From Geodermatophilus obscurus (GTDB lineage Bacteria; Actinomycetota; Actinomycetes; Mycobacteriales; Geodermatophilaceae), in contig NZ_FOWE01000004.1 in assembly GCF_900115395.1 (NCBI RefSeq), positions 310,001 through 374,000 of the forward strand: DNA of 64,000 nt, in the 5' to 3' direction. Below the pieces are notes generated by a model, which had not been told where the DNA came from, did not search any database, and worked only from the letters and a program-made list of their open reading frames with translations. Numbering within the stretch: position 1 is the stretch's first letter; each line of letters starts with the position of its first letter. This document shows, one piece after another, positions 17,029 to 27,036 of this stretch. The translations under genes and the position numbers were made by a program.

Positions 17029-17324
17029 CCCGGCCCCCGCTCTACACCCGGCGCCCGTTCCTGGCCGGGCTGCTGCGCCAGCTGCCGCTGTTCGCGGTGC
17101 TCGTGGTGGTCGCGGTCGGGCTGGGGATGATCGCGATCGAGCACTGGCGGCGCGGGCTGCTCGTCGTCGGGCTCGCGCTGGTCGGCGCCGGTGTGCTGCG
17201 CCTGGTCCTGCCCGTCCGGCGGGTGGGGTTCCTCGCCGTCCGCAGCCGGCCGGTCGACGTCGTCCTCATGGCGGGCACCGGGGTCGCCGTCGCGGTGCTG
17301 TCCGTCGTGGTGCCGGGCAGTTGA
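17025..17324 (+). CDS. DUF3017 small membrane protein
   Basis: A 99-residue protein with three hydrophobic segments: [38 protein letters not shown] and [19 protein letters not shown] basic loop ([14 protein letters not shown]) precedes the last helix. Such proteins follow folD throughout actinobacteria; the role is unknown. The GTG overlaps the folD stop by 4 bases, so it is translated from the folD message. Confidence 0.85.
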   Translation: MTRPPLYTRRPFLAGLLRQLPLFAVLVVVAVGLGMIAIEHWRRGLLVVGLALVGAGVLRLVLPVRRVGFLAVRSRPVDVVLMAGTGVAVAVLSVVVPGS

Positions 17325-17364
17325 GCGTCCCGGACCGCGGCGCGCCGACCCGGGGCGCCGGGTC

Positions 17365-17370
17365 TAGGTT
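17365..17370 (+). promoter_or_regulatory. -10 box of mdh (TAGGTT)
   Basis: TAGGTT is 7 bases before the ATG at 17378. No Shine-Dalgarno sequence is present; a probable leaderless start. Confidence 0.6.
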
Positions 17371-17377
17371 GGCGGCC

Positions 17378-18331
17378 ATGGCAGAGCAGCCCAGGAACGG
17401 CAAGGTCACCGTCGTCGGTGCCGGCTTCTACGGCTCCACCACCGCCCTTCGACTGGCGGAGTACGACGTCTTCGAGACGGTCGTGCTCACCGACATCGTC
17501 GAGGGCAAGCCCGAGGGCCTGGCCCTCGACATCAACCAGTCACGCCCCATCGAGGGCTTCGAGACGCGGGTGGTCGGCGTCGGCGGGGGCTCCTACGAGG
17601 GCACCGAGGGGTCCGACGTCGTGGTGATCACGGCCGGCCTGCCGCGCAAACCGGGCATGAGCCGCATGGACCTCATCGAGACGAACGCGGGGATCGTCCG
17701 GCAGGTCGCGGAGAACGTGGCGCAGACGTCCCCGGACGCCGTCGTCATCGTGGTGTCCAACCCCCTCGACGAGATGACCGCGCTCGCCCAGCTGGCCACC
17801 GGGTTCCCCAGGAACCGGGTCATGGGCCAGGCCGGCATGCTCGACACCGCCCGTTTCAGCAACAACGTCGCCGAGGAGCTCGGCGTCCCGGTGTCCTCGG
17901 TGCGCACCCTGACCCTCGGCTCGCACGGCGACACGATGGTGCCGGTGCCCTCGCGCTGCACCGTCGACGGCAAGCCGCTGGCCGACGTGCTGCCCGCCGA
18001 CCGCATCGAGCACCTGGTGGACCGCACGCGCAACGGCGGCGCCGAGGTGGTCGCGCTGCTCAAGACCGGGTCGGCCTACTACGCGCCCTCGGCGGCCGCC
18101 GCCCGCATGGCCCGCGCCGTCATCGAGGACTCCGGCGCCGTCATGCCGGTGTGCGCCTGGGTCGACGGCGAGTACGGGATCTCCGGCGTCTACCTCGGCG
18201 TGGAGGCCGAGATCGGGCGCGAGGGTGTGCGCCGCGTGGTCGAGGGGGACCTGACCGAGAGCGAGCTGACCGGCCTGCGCGAGGCCGCCGAGGCCGTGCG
18301 CGCCAAGCAGTCCGACGTCGCCGAGCTGTGA
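17378..18331 (+). CDS. mdh: Malate dehydrogenase (LDH-like type)
   Basis: A 317-residue NAD-dependent TCA-cycle enzyme oxidising malate to oxaloacetate. It has the NAD-binding [15 protein letters not shown] (residues 10-24), the active-site loop [16 protein letters not shown] with substrate-binding Arg residues, VSNPLDEMT, and GSHGDTMVP with the catalytic His. It resembles the LDH-like malate dehydrogenases (Chloroflexus type) more than the E. coli form. The R-K-P-G-M-S-R loop favours malate over lactate. ATG at 17378 with a -10 box 7 bases upstream. Followed by icd after 55 bases, placing two TCA enzymes together. Confidence 0.93.
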   Translation: MAEQPRNGKVTVVGAGFYGSTTALRLAEYDVFETVVLTDIVEGKPEGLALDINQSRPIEGFETRVVGVGGGSYEGTEGSDVVVITAGLPRKPGMSRMDLIETNAGIVRQVAENVAQTSPDAVVIVVSNPLDEMTALAQLATGFPRNRVMGQAGMLDTARFSNNVAEELGVPVSSVRTLTLGSHGDTMVPVPSRCTVDGKPLADVLPADRIEHLVDRTRNGGAEVVALLKTGSAYYAPSAAAARMARAVIEDSGAVMPVCAWVDGEYGISGVYLGVEAEIGREGVRRVVEGDLTESELTGLREAAEAVRAKQSDVAEL

Positions 18332-18386
18332 GCGACGTCGGCCGTCCGACCTCCGGCCCGAGGGGCCGGGACCGCATGAGAGGGAA

Positions 18387-19610
18387 ATGTCTGACGTGAG
18401 CAAGATCAAGGTCGAGGGCACCGTCGTCGAGCTCGACGGCGACGAGATGACCCGGATCATCTGGCAGTTCATCAAGGACCAGCTGATCCTGCCCTACCTC
18501 GACGTCAACCTGGAGTACTACGACCTGGGCATCGAGCACCGCGACGCCACCGACGACCAGGTCACCATCGACTCCGCCAACGCCATCAAGAAGCACGGCG
18601 TCGGGGTCAAGTGCGCGACGATCACCCCGGACGAGGCGCGGGTCGAGGAGTTCGGCCTGAAGAAGATGTGGCGGTCCCCGAACGGGACGATCCGCAACAT
18701 CCTCGGCGGCGTCATCTTCCGCGAGCCGATCATCATGCAGAACGTGCCGCGGCTGGTGCCCGGCTGGACCAAGCCGATCATCGTCGGCCGTCACGCCTTC
18801 GGTGACCAGTACCGCGCCACCGACTTCCGCTTCCCCGGCGAGGGCACCCTGACGGTGACCTTCACGCCCAAGGACGGCTCCGCGCCGATCGAGCACGAGG
18901 TCTTCCAGGCGCCCGGCGCCGGCGTCGCCCTGGCGATGTACAACCTCGACGACTCGATCCGCGACTTCGCGCGCGCCTCGCTCAACTACGGGCTCGCGCG
19001 CGGCTACCCCGTGTACCTGTCGACGAAGAACACGATCCTCAAGGCCTACGACGGCCGGTTCAAGGACCTCTTCGCCGAGGTCTTCGAGGCCGAGTTCCAG
19101 GACCAGTTCGAGAAGGCCGGGATCACCTACGAGCACCGGCTCATCGACGACATGGTGGCCGCGTCCCTCAAGTGGGAGGGCGGCTACGTCTGGGCGTGCA
19201 AGAACTACGACGGCGACGTCCAGTCCGACACGGTGGCGCAGGGCTTCGGCTCGCTGGGCCTCATGACGTCGGTGCTGGCCACCCCGGACGGCCGCACGGT
19301 CGAGGCCGAGGCGGCGCACGGCACCGTCACCCGCCACTACCGGCAGCACCAGCAGGGCAAGGAGACGTCGACCAACCCGATCGCGTCGATCTTCGCCTGG
19401 ACCCGGGGGCTGGCCCACCGCGGCAAGCTCGACGGCACCCCCGAGGTCACCCGGTTCGCCGAGACCCTCGAGAAGGTCTGCATCGACACCGTCGAGGGCG
19501 GTCAGATGACCAAGGACCTCGCGCTGCTGATCAGCAAGGACCAGCCGTGGCTGACCACCCAGGACTTCCTGGCGGCCATCGACGGCAACCTGCAGAAGGC
19601 CATGTCCTGA
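18387..19610 (+). CDS. icd: Isocitrate dehydrogenase, NADP-dependent (homodimeric type)
   Basis: A 407-residue enzyme of the eukaryote-like dimeric class, converting isocitrate to 2-oxoglutarate and supplying NADPH. Marks: [34 protein letters not shown] (isocitrate phosphate-binding SPNGT), the catalytic Tyr/Lys regions [35 protein letters not shown] with metal Asp residues, and the NADP-site [20 protein letters not shown] lies directly before the ATG. Full length. It ends at a clear hairpin (19626-19653). Confidence 0.96.
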   Translation: MSDVSKIKVEGTVVELDGDEMTRIIWQFIKDQLILPYLDVNLEYYDLGIEHRDATDDQVTIDSANAIKKHGVGVKCATITPDEARVEEFGLKKMWRSPNGTIRNILGGVIFREPIIMQNVPRLVPGWTKPIIVGRHAFGDQYRATDFRFPGEGTLTVTFTPKDGSAPIEHEVFQAPGAGVALAMYNLDDSIRDFARASLNYGLARGYPVYLSTKNTILKAYDGRFKDLFAEVFEAEFQDQFEKAGITYEHRLIDDMVAASLKWEGGYVWACKNYDGDVQSDTVAQGFGSLGLMTSVLATPDGRTVEAEAAHGTVTRHYRQHQQGKETSTNPIASIFAWTRGLAHRGKLDGTPEVTRFAETLEKVCIDTVEGGQMTKDLALLISKDQPWLTTQDFLAAIDGNLQKAMS

Positions 19611-19625
19611 CGTAGGCGCTCCTGC

Positions 19626-19653
19626 GGCCCCCTCGCCCTCGGGTGAGGGGGCC
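19626..19653 (+). terminator. Terminator hairpin after icd
   Basis: GGCCCCCTC (19626-19634) pairs with GAGGGGGCC (19645-19653), with an inner CCC/GGG pairing. It lies 15 bases after the icd stop codon. Confidence 0.7.
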
Positions 19654-19735
19654 GTTCGCGTTCCTCGGTGCGGGAGTGGGGCGATCACCTCGGCCCCAAC
19701 GGGCCCTCGCCGACGGTGAGGGGCCTCTGGCCCGG

Positions 19736-19745
19736 GGTGATCACC
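19736..19745. repeat. GGTGATCACC palindrome, copy 1
   Basis: The first of three perfect copies of this 10-bp palindrome around the deleted DUF559-type gene; it lies 51 bases before that gene's start. A related GCGATCACC lies at 19681-19689. Confidence 0.6.
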
Positions 19746-19796
19746 ACCTGTGGACGACGAGAGCGGCCGCGCGCCCTGCCCGGGCAGGCTCCGCCG

Positions 19797-20472
19797 GTGC
19801 CCGTCGCGCCCGTCCGACCCCCGGTGCTGCGCGGTCGCGTCTTCCGCGGCACGTGGGCCGTGGCGGCGGGTGTGCTCACGAAGGACCAGCTGCGGAGCAG
19901 CGCCTGGAGGAGGCTGCGCCGCGACGTCTACGCGGACGCCGCACTGCCGGTCGACCACCGGCTGCTGGCCCGCGGGGTCGGCCTGGTGATGCCCCGGTCG
20001 GCCGCGTTCGGCGGTCTCACCGCGGCGGTGCTGTGGGATGCACCCGAGCTGGCCACCGCGGAGGACCCGGTCGAGGTGGTGGTGCCACCCGGCACGCGGT
20101 GGACACCGGGTCCCGGCGTCGTCGTGCGGAGCGCCCCACTGGAGGGCGACGTCGTCCGGAGCGGGAGCTGGATGCGGTGGACCGGTCGGGTCCGGACGGC
20201 CGTGGACCTCGTCCGGCGGGACGGCTCGGACGAGGCGGTGGTCCTGCTCGACCGCCTGGTGTGCGCCCGGGTGGTGGACCTCGACGCCGTCCGGGCAGCG
20301 GTCGGTGCACTGCCGGGGCGCCTGGCACGGAGCACCGGACCAGCTGCCCCGGGACCGCCGCCGGATGAACGGCCTCATGGCCGCGGGGTGGCGCGCCCAC
20401 TTCGTGACGAAGGGCGACCTACGCCGGCCCGACGTCCTGCTGGCCGACCTCGGACGGGCGCTCGCCGGGTGA
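19797..20472 (+). pseudogene. DUF559/AbiEi-like protein gene with internal frameshifting deletion
   Basis: The first part, from the GTG at 19797, encodes about 175 residues of the usual N-terminal winged-helix (VFRGTWAVAAGVLTKDQL, RRDVYADAALPVDHRLLARG) and middle region (RTAVDLVRRDGSDEAVVLLDRLV) of these proteins. At about 20312-20322 the sequence jumps, in a different frame, to WHGAPDQLPRDRRRMN and AAGWRAHFVTKGDLRRPD, the C-terminal end of the PD-(D/E)XK-like domain, and stops at 20472. Roughly 80 residues holding the nuclease core are missing. The original frame reads on into meaningless Arg/Pro-rich sequence. GGTGATCACC palindromes stand on both sides. The intact protein's function is unsure (Vsr-like nuclease domain). 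Confidence 0.75.
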
Positions 20473-20477
20473 TCACC
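20468..20477. repeat. GGTGATCACC palindrome, copy 2
   Basis: It overlaps the stop codon (TGA) of the deleted DUF559-type gene. Confidence 0.6.
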
Positions 20478-20524
20478 CCGGGCTCGGCGGGGCCCCAGGA
20501 CGCCGGAGACCCCTCCCGAGCCGG

Positions 20525-20534
20525 GGTGATCACC
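20525..20534. repeat. GGTGATCACC palindrome, copy 3
   Basis: It lies 12 bases beyond the stop of the leftward CAP-domain gene, 57 bases from copy 2. The two copies border a short spacer with no gene. Confidence 0.6.
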
Positions 20535-20545
20535 GCGCTGAGCGG

Positions 20546-21649
20546 TCAGGCGCCGAAGAGCTGGGTCCACCAGGGGCCGCCGGGACCCTCGGCCACACCG
20601 ACCCCGAGGGTCGACAGCGAGCAGTTGAGGATGTTCGCCCGGTGCCCGGGGCTGTTCATCCAGGAGTCCATGACGGCGGCGGCGTCGCGCTGGCCGTAGG
20701 CGATGTTCTCCGCCCGCGCGTGGGTGAGCCCCGCCGCCTCGGCCCGGTCGAAGGGGGACAGGCCCTCGGGGGTGTCGTGCGAGAAGTAGCCGCGGTCCCG
20801 CATGTCGGCGCTGTGGGCCCGGGCCACCGCGGCCAGCGCCGGATCGGCGCTCACGGCACCGCAGCCGGCCTCCGCGCGGGCCTGGTTGACCAGCTCGAGG
20901 ACGGCGGCCTCGGTGCCCGAGGCCGCCGGAGCTGCGGTGCGCGCAGCCGGCGCGGGCACGGCCTGGGCGGAGGTCTGCGTCGGCGCGGGCGCCGCCGACG
21001 AGGTCCCGGCCGACGACGACCCCGCGGACGACGACCCCGCGGACGACGACCCCGCGGACGACGCCGCGGCCGACAAGGCCGTGGTCGAGGAGCCCGACGA
21101 CGATCCCGCCGCGGGGGAACCCGCCGCGGTGGTGTCCGGGGCGGAGGAGCCCGCGGCCGTGGTGCCCGGAGCGGTGGTGTCCGGTGCGGTGGTTCCCGGA
21201 GCGGTGGTGTCCGGCGCCGCCTCCGTGGTGCTCGGGCCGCCCGCCGTCGAGGACCCCGGCGAGGACGCCCGCGAGGCGTCCGGCCCTGCGTCCGGCGCTG
21301 CGTCCGGCGACGCTCCGGTCGACGGCCCGCCGGCGGTGGTGCCCGGTGCGCCGGGGGCGGGGGTCGTCCCGGGCGCCACCGGCTCGCCGTCGACGCCCAT
21401 CGTGACGACCCCGCTGCGCGGGGCGCTCGAGCCGGCCGACGAGGTCACGCCGGACTCGGCGGTCGACAGCCCGCCGCGACCCGCGGCCATCAGGGGGACG
21501 ACCAGCACGATGCCCGCCACGGCCACGACGACCACGAGCACCGGCAGCGCGCGGCGGCCGGCGAGGGCCCGGGACAGTGGGCGCAGCACCCGCCCGCAGG
21601 CGGCGGCGAGACGGGCGGACGGCGGCGGGGAAGACCGGCGGTGGTGCAC
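20546..21649 (-). CDS. Membrane-anchored CAP/SCP-domain protein with Ser/Ala-rich stalk
   Basis: A 367-residue protein: a basic N-terminus, one membrane helix (about 34-55, ALPVLVVVVAVAGIVLVVPL), a low-complexity extracellular stalk of about 180 residues with TTAPG/TTAAG and SSAG repeats, then a CAP domain (about 241-367). In the CAP domain LELVNQARAEAGCG, HSADMRDRGYFSHDTPEG, AENIAYGQ and WMNSPGHRANIL are the family motifs, with the two His residues that bind metal in some members. Bacterial CAP proteins have poorly known roles at the cell surface. The GTG at 21647-21649 has GAGG upstream; a TTG 24 bases earlier is the alternative. A TACGGT -10 box lies at the complement of 21702-21707. Confidence 0.85.
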   Translation of the reverse strand: MHHRRSSPPPSARLAAACGRVLRPLSRALAGRRALPVLVVVVAVAGIVLVVPLMAAGRGGLSTAESGVTSSAGSSAPRSGVVTMGVDGEPVAPGTTPAPGAPGTTAGGPSTGASPDAAPDAGPDASRASSPGSSTAGGPSTTEAAPDTTAPGTTAPDTTAPGTTAAGSSAPDTTAAGSPAAGSSSGSSTTALSAAASSAGSSSAGSSSAGSSSAGTSSAAPAPTQTSAQAVPAPAARTAAPAASGTEAAVLELVNQARAEAGCGAVSADPALAAVARAHSADMRDRGYFSHDTPEGLSPFDRAEAAGLTHARAENIAYGQRDAAAVMDSWMNSPGHRANILNCSLSTLGVGVAEGPGGPWWTQLFGA

Positions 21650-21687
21650 GAGCGACCTCGGGAGAGTCGACAAACAACGGAACGTGA

Positions 21688-21707
21688 CTTCGTCGAGACT
21701 AACCGTA
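21688..21707 (-). promoter_or_regulatory. Promoter of the CAP-domain gene with a TCTCGACGAAG element
   Basis: On the minus strand TACGGT (complement of 21702-21707) is followed after 3 bases by TCTCGACGAAG (complement of 21688-21698), so the element would cover the transcription start. The same 11-mer occurs twice upstream of the gene at 6182. Confidence 0.5.
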
Positions 21708-21841
21708 GCCAGAGATCAACAGACAGCCCGTGGTGACCGAGGTCACACCGGTCGTCACAGGAGCCCCGGCGGCACCGCGCCGTGGCCGGCCGGGGAGCAT
21801 GGTCACCTCCGCCCGACCCGAGACCCGAGGAGCAGACCGCG

Positions 21842-23152
21842 GTGAGCGACGTCTGGCTCGACATCCTCCTGGTCGTCGTCTTCGTGCTGGTGGGTGGCGT
21901 CTTCGCCGGTGCCGAGATCGCGCTGGTCTCCCTCCGGGAGGCGCAGGTCCGCGCGCTCTCCGAGCGCGGCCGGCGCGGCGCCGCGCTCCGCCGGCTGCTG
22001 AGCGACCCCAACCGCTTCCTCGCCGCCGTCCAGGTGGGCGTGACGCTGGCCGGCTTCCTGTCCGCCGCGTTCGGCGCGAGCACGCTCGCCGAGCCGTTCA
22101 GCGACTGGCTGGTCGGCCGCGGCCTGGGGGAGGGGACGGCCGACCCGCTGGCGCTCGTGCTCATCACCCTGGTGATCAGCTACGTGTCGCTGGTGGTCGG
22201 CGAGCTCACGCCCAAGCGGCTCGCGCTGCAGCGCCCCGAGGGCTTCGCCCTGGTGGTGGCGCGACCGCTGAACACGATCGCGCGGCTGTCCCGCCCGGTC
22301 ATCTGGCTGCTGTCGGCGTCGACGAACGTGCTCGTGCGGCTGCTCGGCGGCGACCCGAAGGCCAGCGGCGAGGCGATCAGCCAGGAGGAGCTGCGTGACC
22401 TGGTCGCCGCCCACGAGTCGCTGAGCAGCGACGAGCGCCGGCTCATCGACGAGGTGTTCCGCGCCGGCGACCGGGAGGTCCGCGAGGTCATGACGCCGCG
22501 CACCGAGGTCGAGTTCCTCGACGCCTCGACCACCGTCAGCCGCGCCGCCCGCCAGGTCGCGGAGTCGGGCTGGTCGCGCTACCCGGTCACCGGCCGCGAC
22601 CAGGACGACGTCGTCGGCTTCGTGCACGTGCGGGACCTGCTGCTGCCCACCCACCCGGCCGGCCGGGCGGCCACCGTGGGCGACCTGGCCCGCGAGGTCA
22701 AGCGGCTGCCGGGCACCGCGGGCGTGCTGACGGCGCTGTCGGAGATGCGCCGGGAGAACCAGCACCTCGCGATCGTCGTCGACGAGTACGGCGGGACCGA
22801 CGGCATCGTCAGCCTCGAGGACCTCATCGAGGAGGTCATCGGGGAGATCTACGACGAGTACGACGAGGAGGTCGTCGCCGACGCCGACGACCCGCCCGAC
22901 GGCCCGCACGAGGTCGACGGCCTGCTCAACCTCGACGACTTCGCCGAGGTGACGGGCCTGCGCCTGCCCGAGGGACCTTACGAGACGGTCGCCGGCTACG
23001 TGCTGGCCGAGCTCGGCCGGATCCCCGTGGTGGGTGACGCCGTGGAGGTCGCGGGCCGCACGCTCACCGTCACCGGGCTCGACGGCCGGCGGATTGCACG
23101 GATCTCGGTCACCCGCGCACCCGAGACGGCCGACGAGACCGCGGAGGCATAG
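21842..23152 (+). CDS. CNNM/CBS-domain membrane protein (HlyC/CorC family)
   Basis: A 436-residue protein of the class linked to magnesium or cobalt transport. Order: a CNNM (DUF21) membrane domain with about four helices (1-190; ILLVVVFVLVGGVFAGAEIALVSLR is characteristic), a paired CBS module (about 205-330; VMTPRTEVEFLDAS and DEYGGTDGIVSLEDLIEEVIGEI), and a C-terminal CorC/HlyC transporter-associated domain (350-425; LNLDDFAEVTGLRLPEGPYETVAGYVL). The GTG at 21842 has GAGGAGC upstream. It ends within the shared stop-codon hairpin that faces galE. Confidence 0.92.
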   Translation: MSDVWLDILLVVVFVLVGGVFAGAEIALVSLREAQVRALSERGRRGAALRRLLSDPNRFLAAVQVGVTLAGFLSAAFGASTLAEPFSDWLVGRGLGEGTADPLALVLITLVISYVSLVVGELTPKRLALQRPEGFALVVARPLNTIARLSRPVIWLLSASTNVLVRLLGGDPKASGEAISQEELRDLVAAHESLSSDERRLIDEVFRAGDREVREVMTPRTEVEFLDASTTVSRAARQVAESGWSRYPVTGRDQDDVVGFVHVRDLLLPTHPAGRAATVGDLAREVKRLPGTAGVLTALSEMRRENQHLAIVVDEYGGTDGIVSLEDLIEEVIGEIYDEYDEEVVADADDPPDGPHEVDGLLNLDDFAEVTGLRLPEGPYETVAGYVLAELGRIPVVGDAVEVAGRTLTVTGLDGRRIARISVTRAPETADETAEA

Positions 23153-23200
23153 GAAGCGATCCCCACGTCCGGGGCCGGAAGACGCGGGGAGAGCTTCCTA
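23150..23200. terminator. Bidirectional terminator containing both genes' stop codons
   Basis: TAGGAAGC (23150-23157) pairs with GCTTCCTA (23193-23200); an inner stem TCCCC-n-CGTC / GACG-n-GGGGA extends it with one mismatch. The outer arm holds the TAG of the CNNM gene on one strand and the TAG of galE on the other. Confidence 0.75.
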
Positions 23201-24160
23201 TGCCCGGTGCAGGCGCTGGGAGACCTCCCACGCGTCGCGCACGATACCGGTCAGGTCGGTGTGCCGCGGCGACCAGCCGAGGTCGGCGCAGATGCGGTCG
23301 CTGGAGGCCACCAGCTGCGCCGGGTCGCCGGCCCGGCGTGGCCCCACCTCGACCGGCACCTCGTGCCCGGTGACCTCGCGGACGGCGTCGACCACCTGCT
23401 GCACCGAGAAGCCGGTGCCGTTGCCCAGGTTGTAGATCCGGTGCTCGCCCGGCTCCGGGGCGGTCAGCGCCAGCAGGTGCGCGTCGGCGAGGTCGGCGAC
23501 GTGGATGTAGTCGCGGATGCAGGTGCCGTCGGGCGTCGGGTAGTCCTCGCCGTAGATCGTCATCGACTCCCGGGTGCCCGCCGCGACCTGCAGCGCGATC
23601 GGGATCAGGTGGGTCTCGGTGGTGTGCCGCTCGCCCAGGCCGTACGCGGCACCGGCCACGTTGAAGTACCGCAGGCTCACCGCGGCGAAGTCGTACGCGG
23701 TGGCGTAGGAGGTCAGCATCGCGTCGACGGCGAGCTTGGTGGCGCCGTAGGTGTTGGTCGGCTTCGTCGGCGAGTCCTCGCGGATGGGCACCTGCTCGGG
23801 CTCGCCGTAGGTGGCCGCGGTGGAGGAGAAGACGATCCGCCGGCAGTCGGCCGCCCGCATCGCCTCCAGCAGCGCCAGCGACCCGCCGACGTTGTGCTCC
23901 CAGTAGAGCTCGGGCCGCTGCTGCGACTCACCGACCAGGCTCTTCGCCGCGAAGTGCAGCACCGCCTCGGGCCGGACGTCGGCCAGCACCGGCGCCGACG
24001 CCTGCAGCGGGACGTCGACGAGGCGGGCGCCGTCCGGGACGGCGTCGGCGTGGCCGGTGGACAGGTCGTCGAGCACGGTCACCTCGTGACCGCCCTCGAG
24101 GAGGGCGGCAGTGACTACGCTGCCGATGTAGCCGGCCCCACCGGCGACGAGAACGCGCAT
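23198..24160 (-). CDS. galE: UDP-glucose 4-epimerase
   Basis: A 320-residue short-chain dehydrogenase-type enzyme that interconverts UDP-glucose and UDP-galactose. NAD site GGAGYIG (7-13), [11 protein letters not shown] (31-41), SSTAATYGE (113-120) with the catalytic Ser/Thr, and the YxxxK pair Y138-K142 in TYGATK. YFNVAGA and the [13 protein letters not shown] region support GalE over other sugar epimerases. The ATG is at 24158-24160 with the Rossmann strand starting at residue 2. Divergent from the hisC-like gene. Its product would supply galactose for cell-wall or surface polymers. Confidence 0.92.
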   Translation of the reverse strand: MRVLVAGGAGYIGSVVTAALLEGGHEVTVLDDLSTGHADAVPDGARLVDVPLQASAPVLADVRPEAVLHFAAKSLVGESQQRPELYWEHNVGGSLALLEAMRAADCRRIVFSSTAATYGEPEQVPIREDSPTKPTNTYGATKLAVDAMLTSYATAYDFAAVSLRYFNVAGAAYGLGERHTTETHLIPIALQVAAGTRESMTIYGEDYPTPDGTCIRDYIHVADLADAHLLALTAPEPGEHRIYNLGNGTGFSVQQVVDAVREVTGHEVPVEVGPRRAGDPAQLVASSDRICADLGWSPRHTDLTGIVRDAWEVSQRLHRA

Positions 24161-24213
24161 GGGGCCACCCTAGGAGTTGCGCCCGGAAATGGCGGGTGCC
24201 GGAGGACGAACCC

Positions 24214-25362
24214 GTGGTGATTGCACGTCCGGCCGTCCAGGCCATGCCGGCCTACCGGCCGGGCCGCAACCCCGCCGACCTCGCGCGGGAGCTCGGCATC
24301 GACCGCGCGGTCAAGCTGGCCAGCAACGAGGTCCCGTTCCCGCCGCTGCCGGCCGTCCTCGAGGCGCTGGCGGCGACGGCGGGGGAGACCCACCGCTACC
24401 CGGACAACGGGGCCGTCGTCCTCACCGCCGCGCTGGCCGAGCGCTACGGCGTCGACCCGGCGCAGGTGGTCCCCGGCGGCGGCGCGGTCCTGCTCTGCCA
24501 GCAGCTGGCGCAGTCGTTCAACGACCCCGGGACGGCGATCGCCTTCGCCTGGCGCTCGTTCGAGATGTACCCGCTGCTCGCCCAGGTGGCCGGTGCGCGC
24601 AGCCTGCGGGTGCCGCTCGTGCCGTCGTCCCCCGGCGGCAGCCCCGACACCCACGACCTCGACGGGCTGGCCGCCGTCGTCGACGACGACACCCGGCTGG
24701 TCTTCGTCTGCAACCCGAACAACCCCACCGGGACGGCGGTGCGCCGGCCGGAGCTCGAGCGCTTCCTCGACCGGGTGCCGGAGACGGTGCTGGTCGTCCT
24801 CGACGAGGCCTACCGCGAGTTCGTCACCGACCCCGACGTCCCCGACGGCGTCGAGCTCATGCGCGGCCGGCCCAACGTCGCGGTCCTGCGCACGATGTCC
24901 AAGGCCTGGGGGCTGGCGGGGCTGCGGGTCGGCTACCTCCTGGCCGAGGACCCCGCCGTCGCCGACGCCGTCCGCCGCACGCACGTGCCCTTCAGCCTCG
25001 CCACGCTGGCCCAGGCGGCCGCGGTCGCCGCGCTGCGCAGCGAGGAGGAGGTGCGCGGCCGGGTGGCCGCCGTCGTCGCCGAGCGCGACCGGCTGACGGC
25101 GGCGCTGCGCGGGCGTGGTCTGGAGGTCCCCGACAGCCAGGCCAACTTCGTGTGGCTGCCGCTGGGGGAGGCGACCGCCGCGGTGGCCGCCGCGCTGGAG
25201 GGCCGCGGGGTCATCACCCGCCCGTTCGCCGGCGAGGGCCTGCGGGTCACCGTCGGCACGCCCGAGGAGGACGACCTGTTCCTCGCCGCGCTCGACGAGG
25301 TCACCTCCGGCGCGTCGGGCACGACGGGCGACGACGTGCGCACCGGTGCACCGGTCGGCTGA
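24214..25362 (+). CDS. hisC: Histidinol-phosphate aminotransferase-type PLP enzyme
   Basis: A 382-residue fold-type I aminotransferase. Visible: KLASNEVPFPPLPAVLEAL near the N-terminus, GGGAVLLCQQLAQSF, CNPNNPTGTAV (substrate/PLP loop), DEAYREFV, the PLP lysine in TMSKAWGLAGLRVGY, and the C-terminal Arg region GLRVTVGTPEEDD. This fits HisC; actinobacteria also have close paralogues that use aromatic amino acids, and no other his gene is nearby, so the substrate is not certain. The GTG at 24214 has GGAGGA 8 bases upstream. Divergent from galE. Confidence 0.82.
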   Translation: MVIARPAVQAMPAYRPGRNPADLARELGIDRAVKLASNEVPFPPLPAVLEALAATAGETHRYPDNGAVVLTAALAERYGVDPAQVVPGGGAVLLCQQLAQSFNDPGTAIAFAWRSFEMYPLLAQVAGARSLRVPLVPSSPGGSPDTHDLDGLAAVVDDDTRLVFVCNPNNPTGTAVRRPELERFLDRVPETVLVVLDEAYREFVTDPDVPDGVELMRGRPNVAVLRTMSKAWGLAGLRVGYLLAEDPAVADAVRRTHVPFSLATLAQAAAVAALRSEEEVRGRVAAVVAERDRLTAALRGRGLEVPDSQANFVWLPLGEATAAVAAALEGRGVITRPFAGEGLRVTVGTPEEDDLFLAALDEVTSGASGTTGDDVRTGAPVG

Positions 25363-26984
<1,622 letters not shown>

Positions 26985-27023
26985 CGACCCGCCCGCCGCC
27001 GCGCGACGCGGGGAGGCAGGGCC

Positions 27024-27029
27024 CAGACT
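27024..27029 (+). promoter_or_regulatory. -10 box of the YihY-type gene (CAGACT)
   Basis: CAGACT lies 7 bases before the GTG at 27037, with no ribosome-binding site. Confidence 0.5.
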
Positions 27030-27036
27030 GGGCGGA

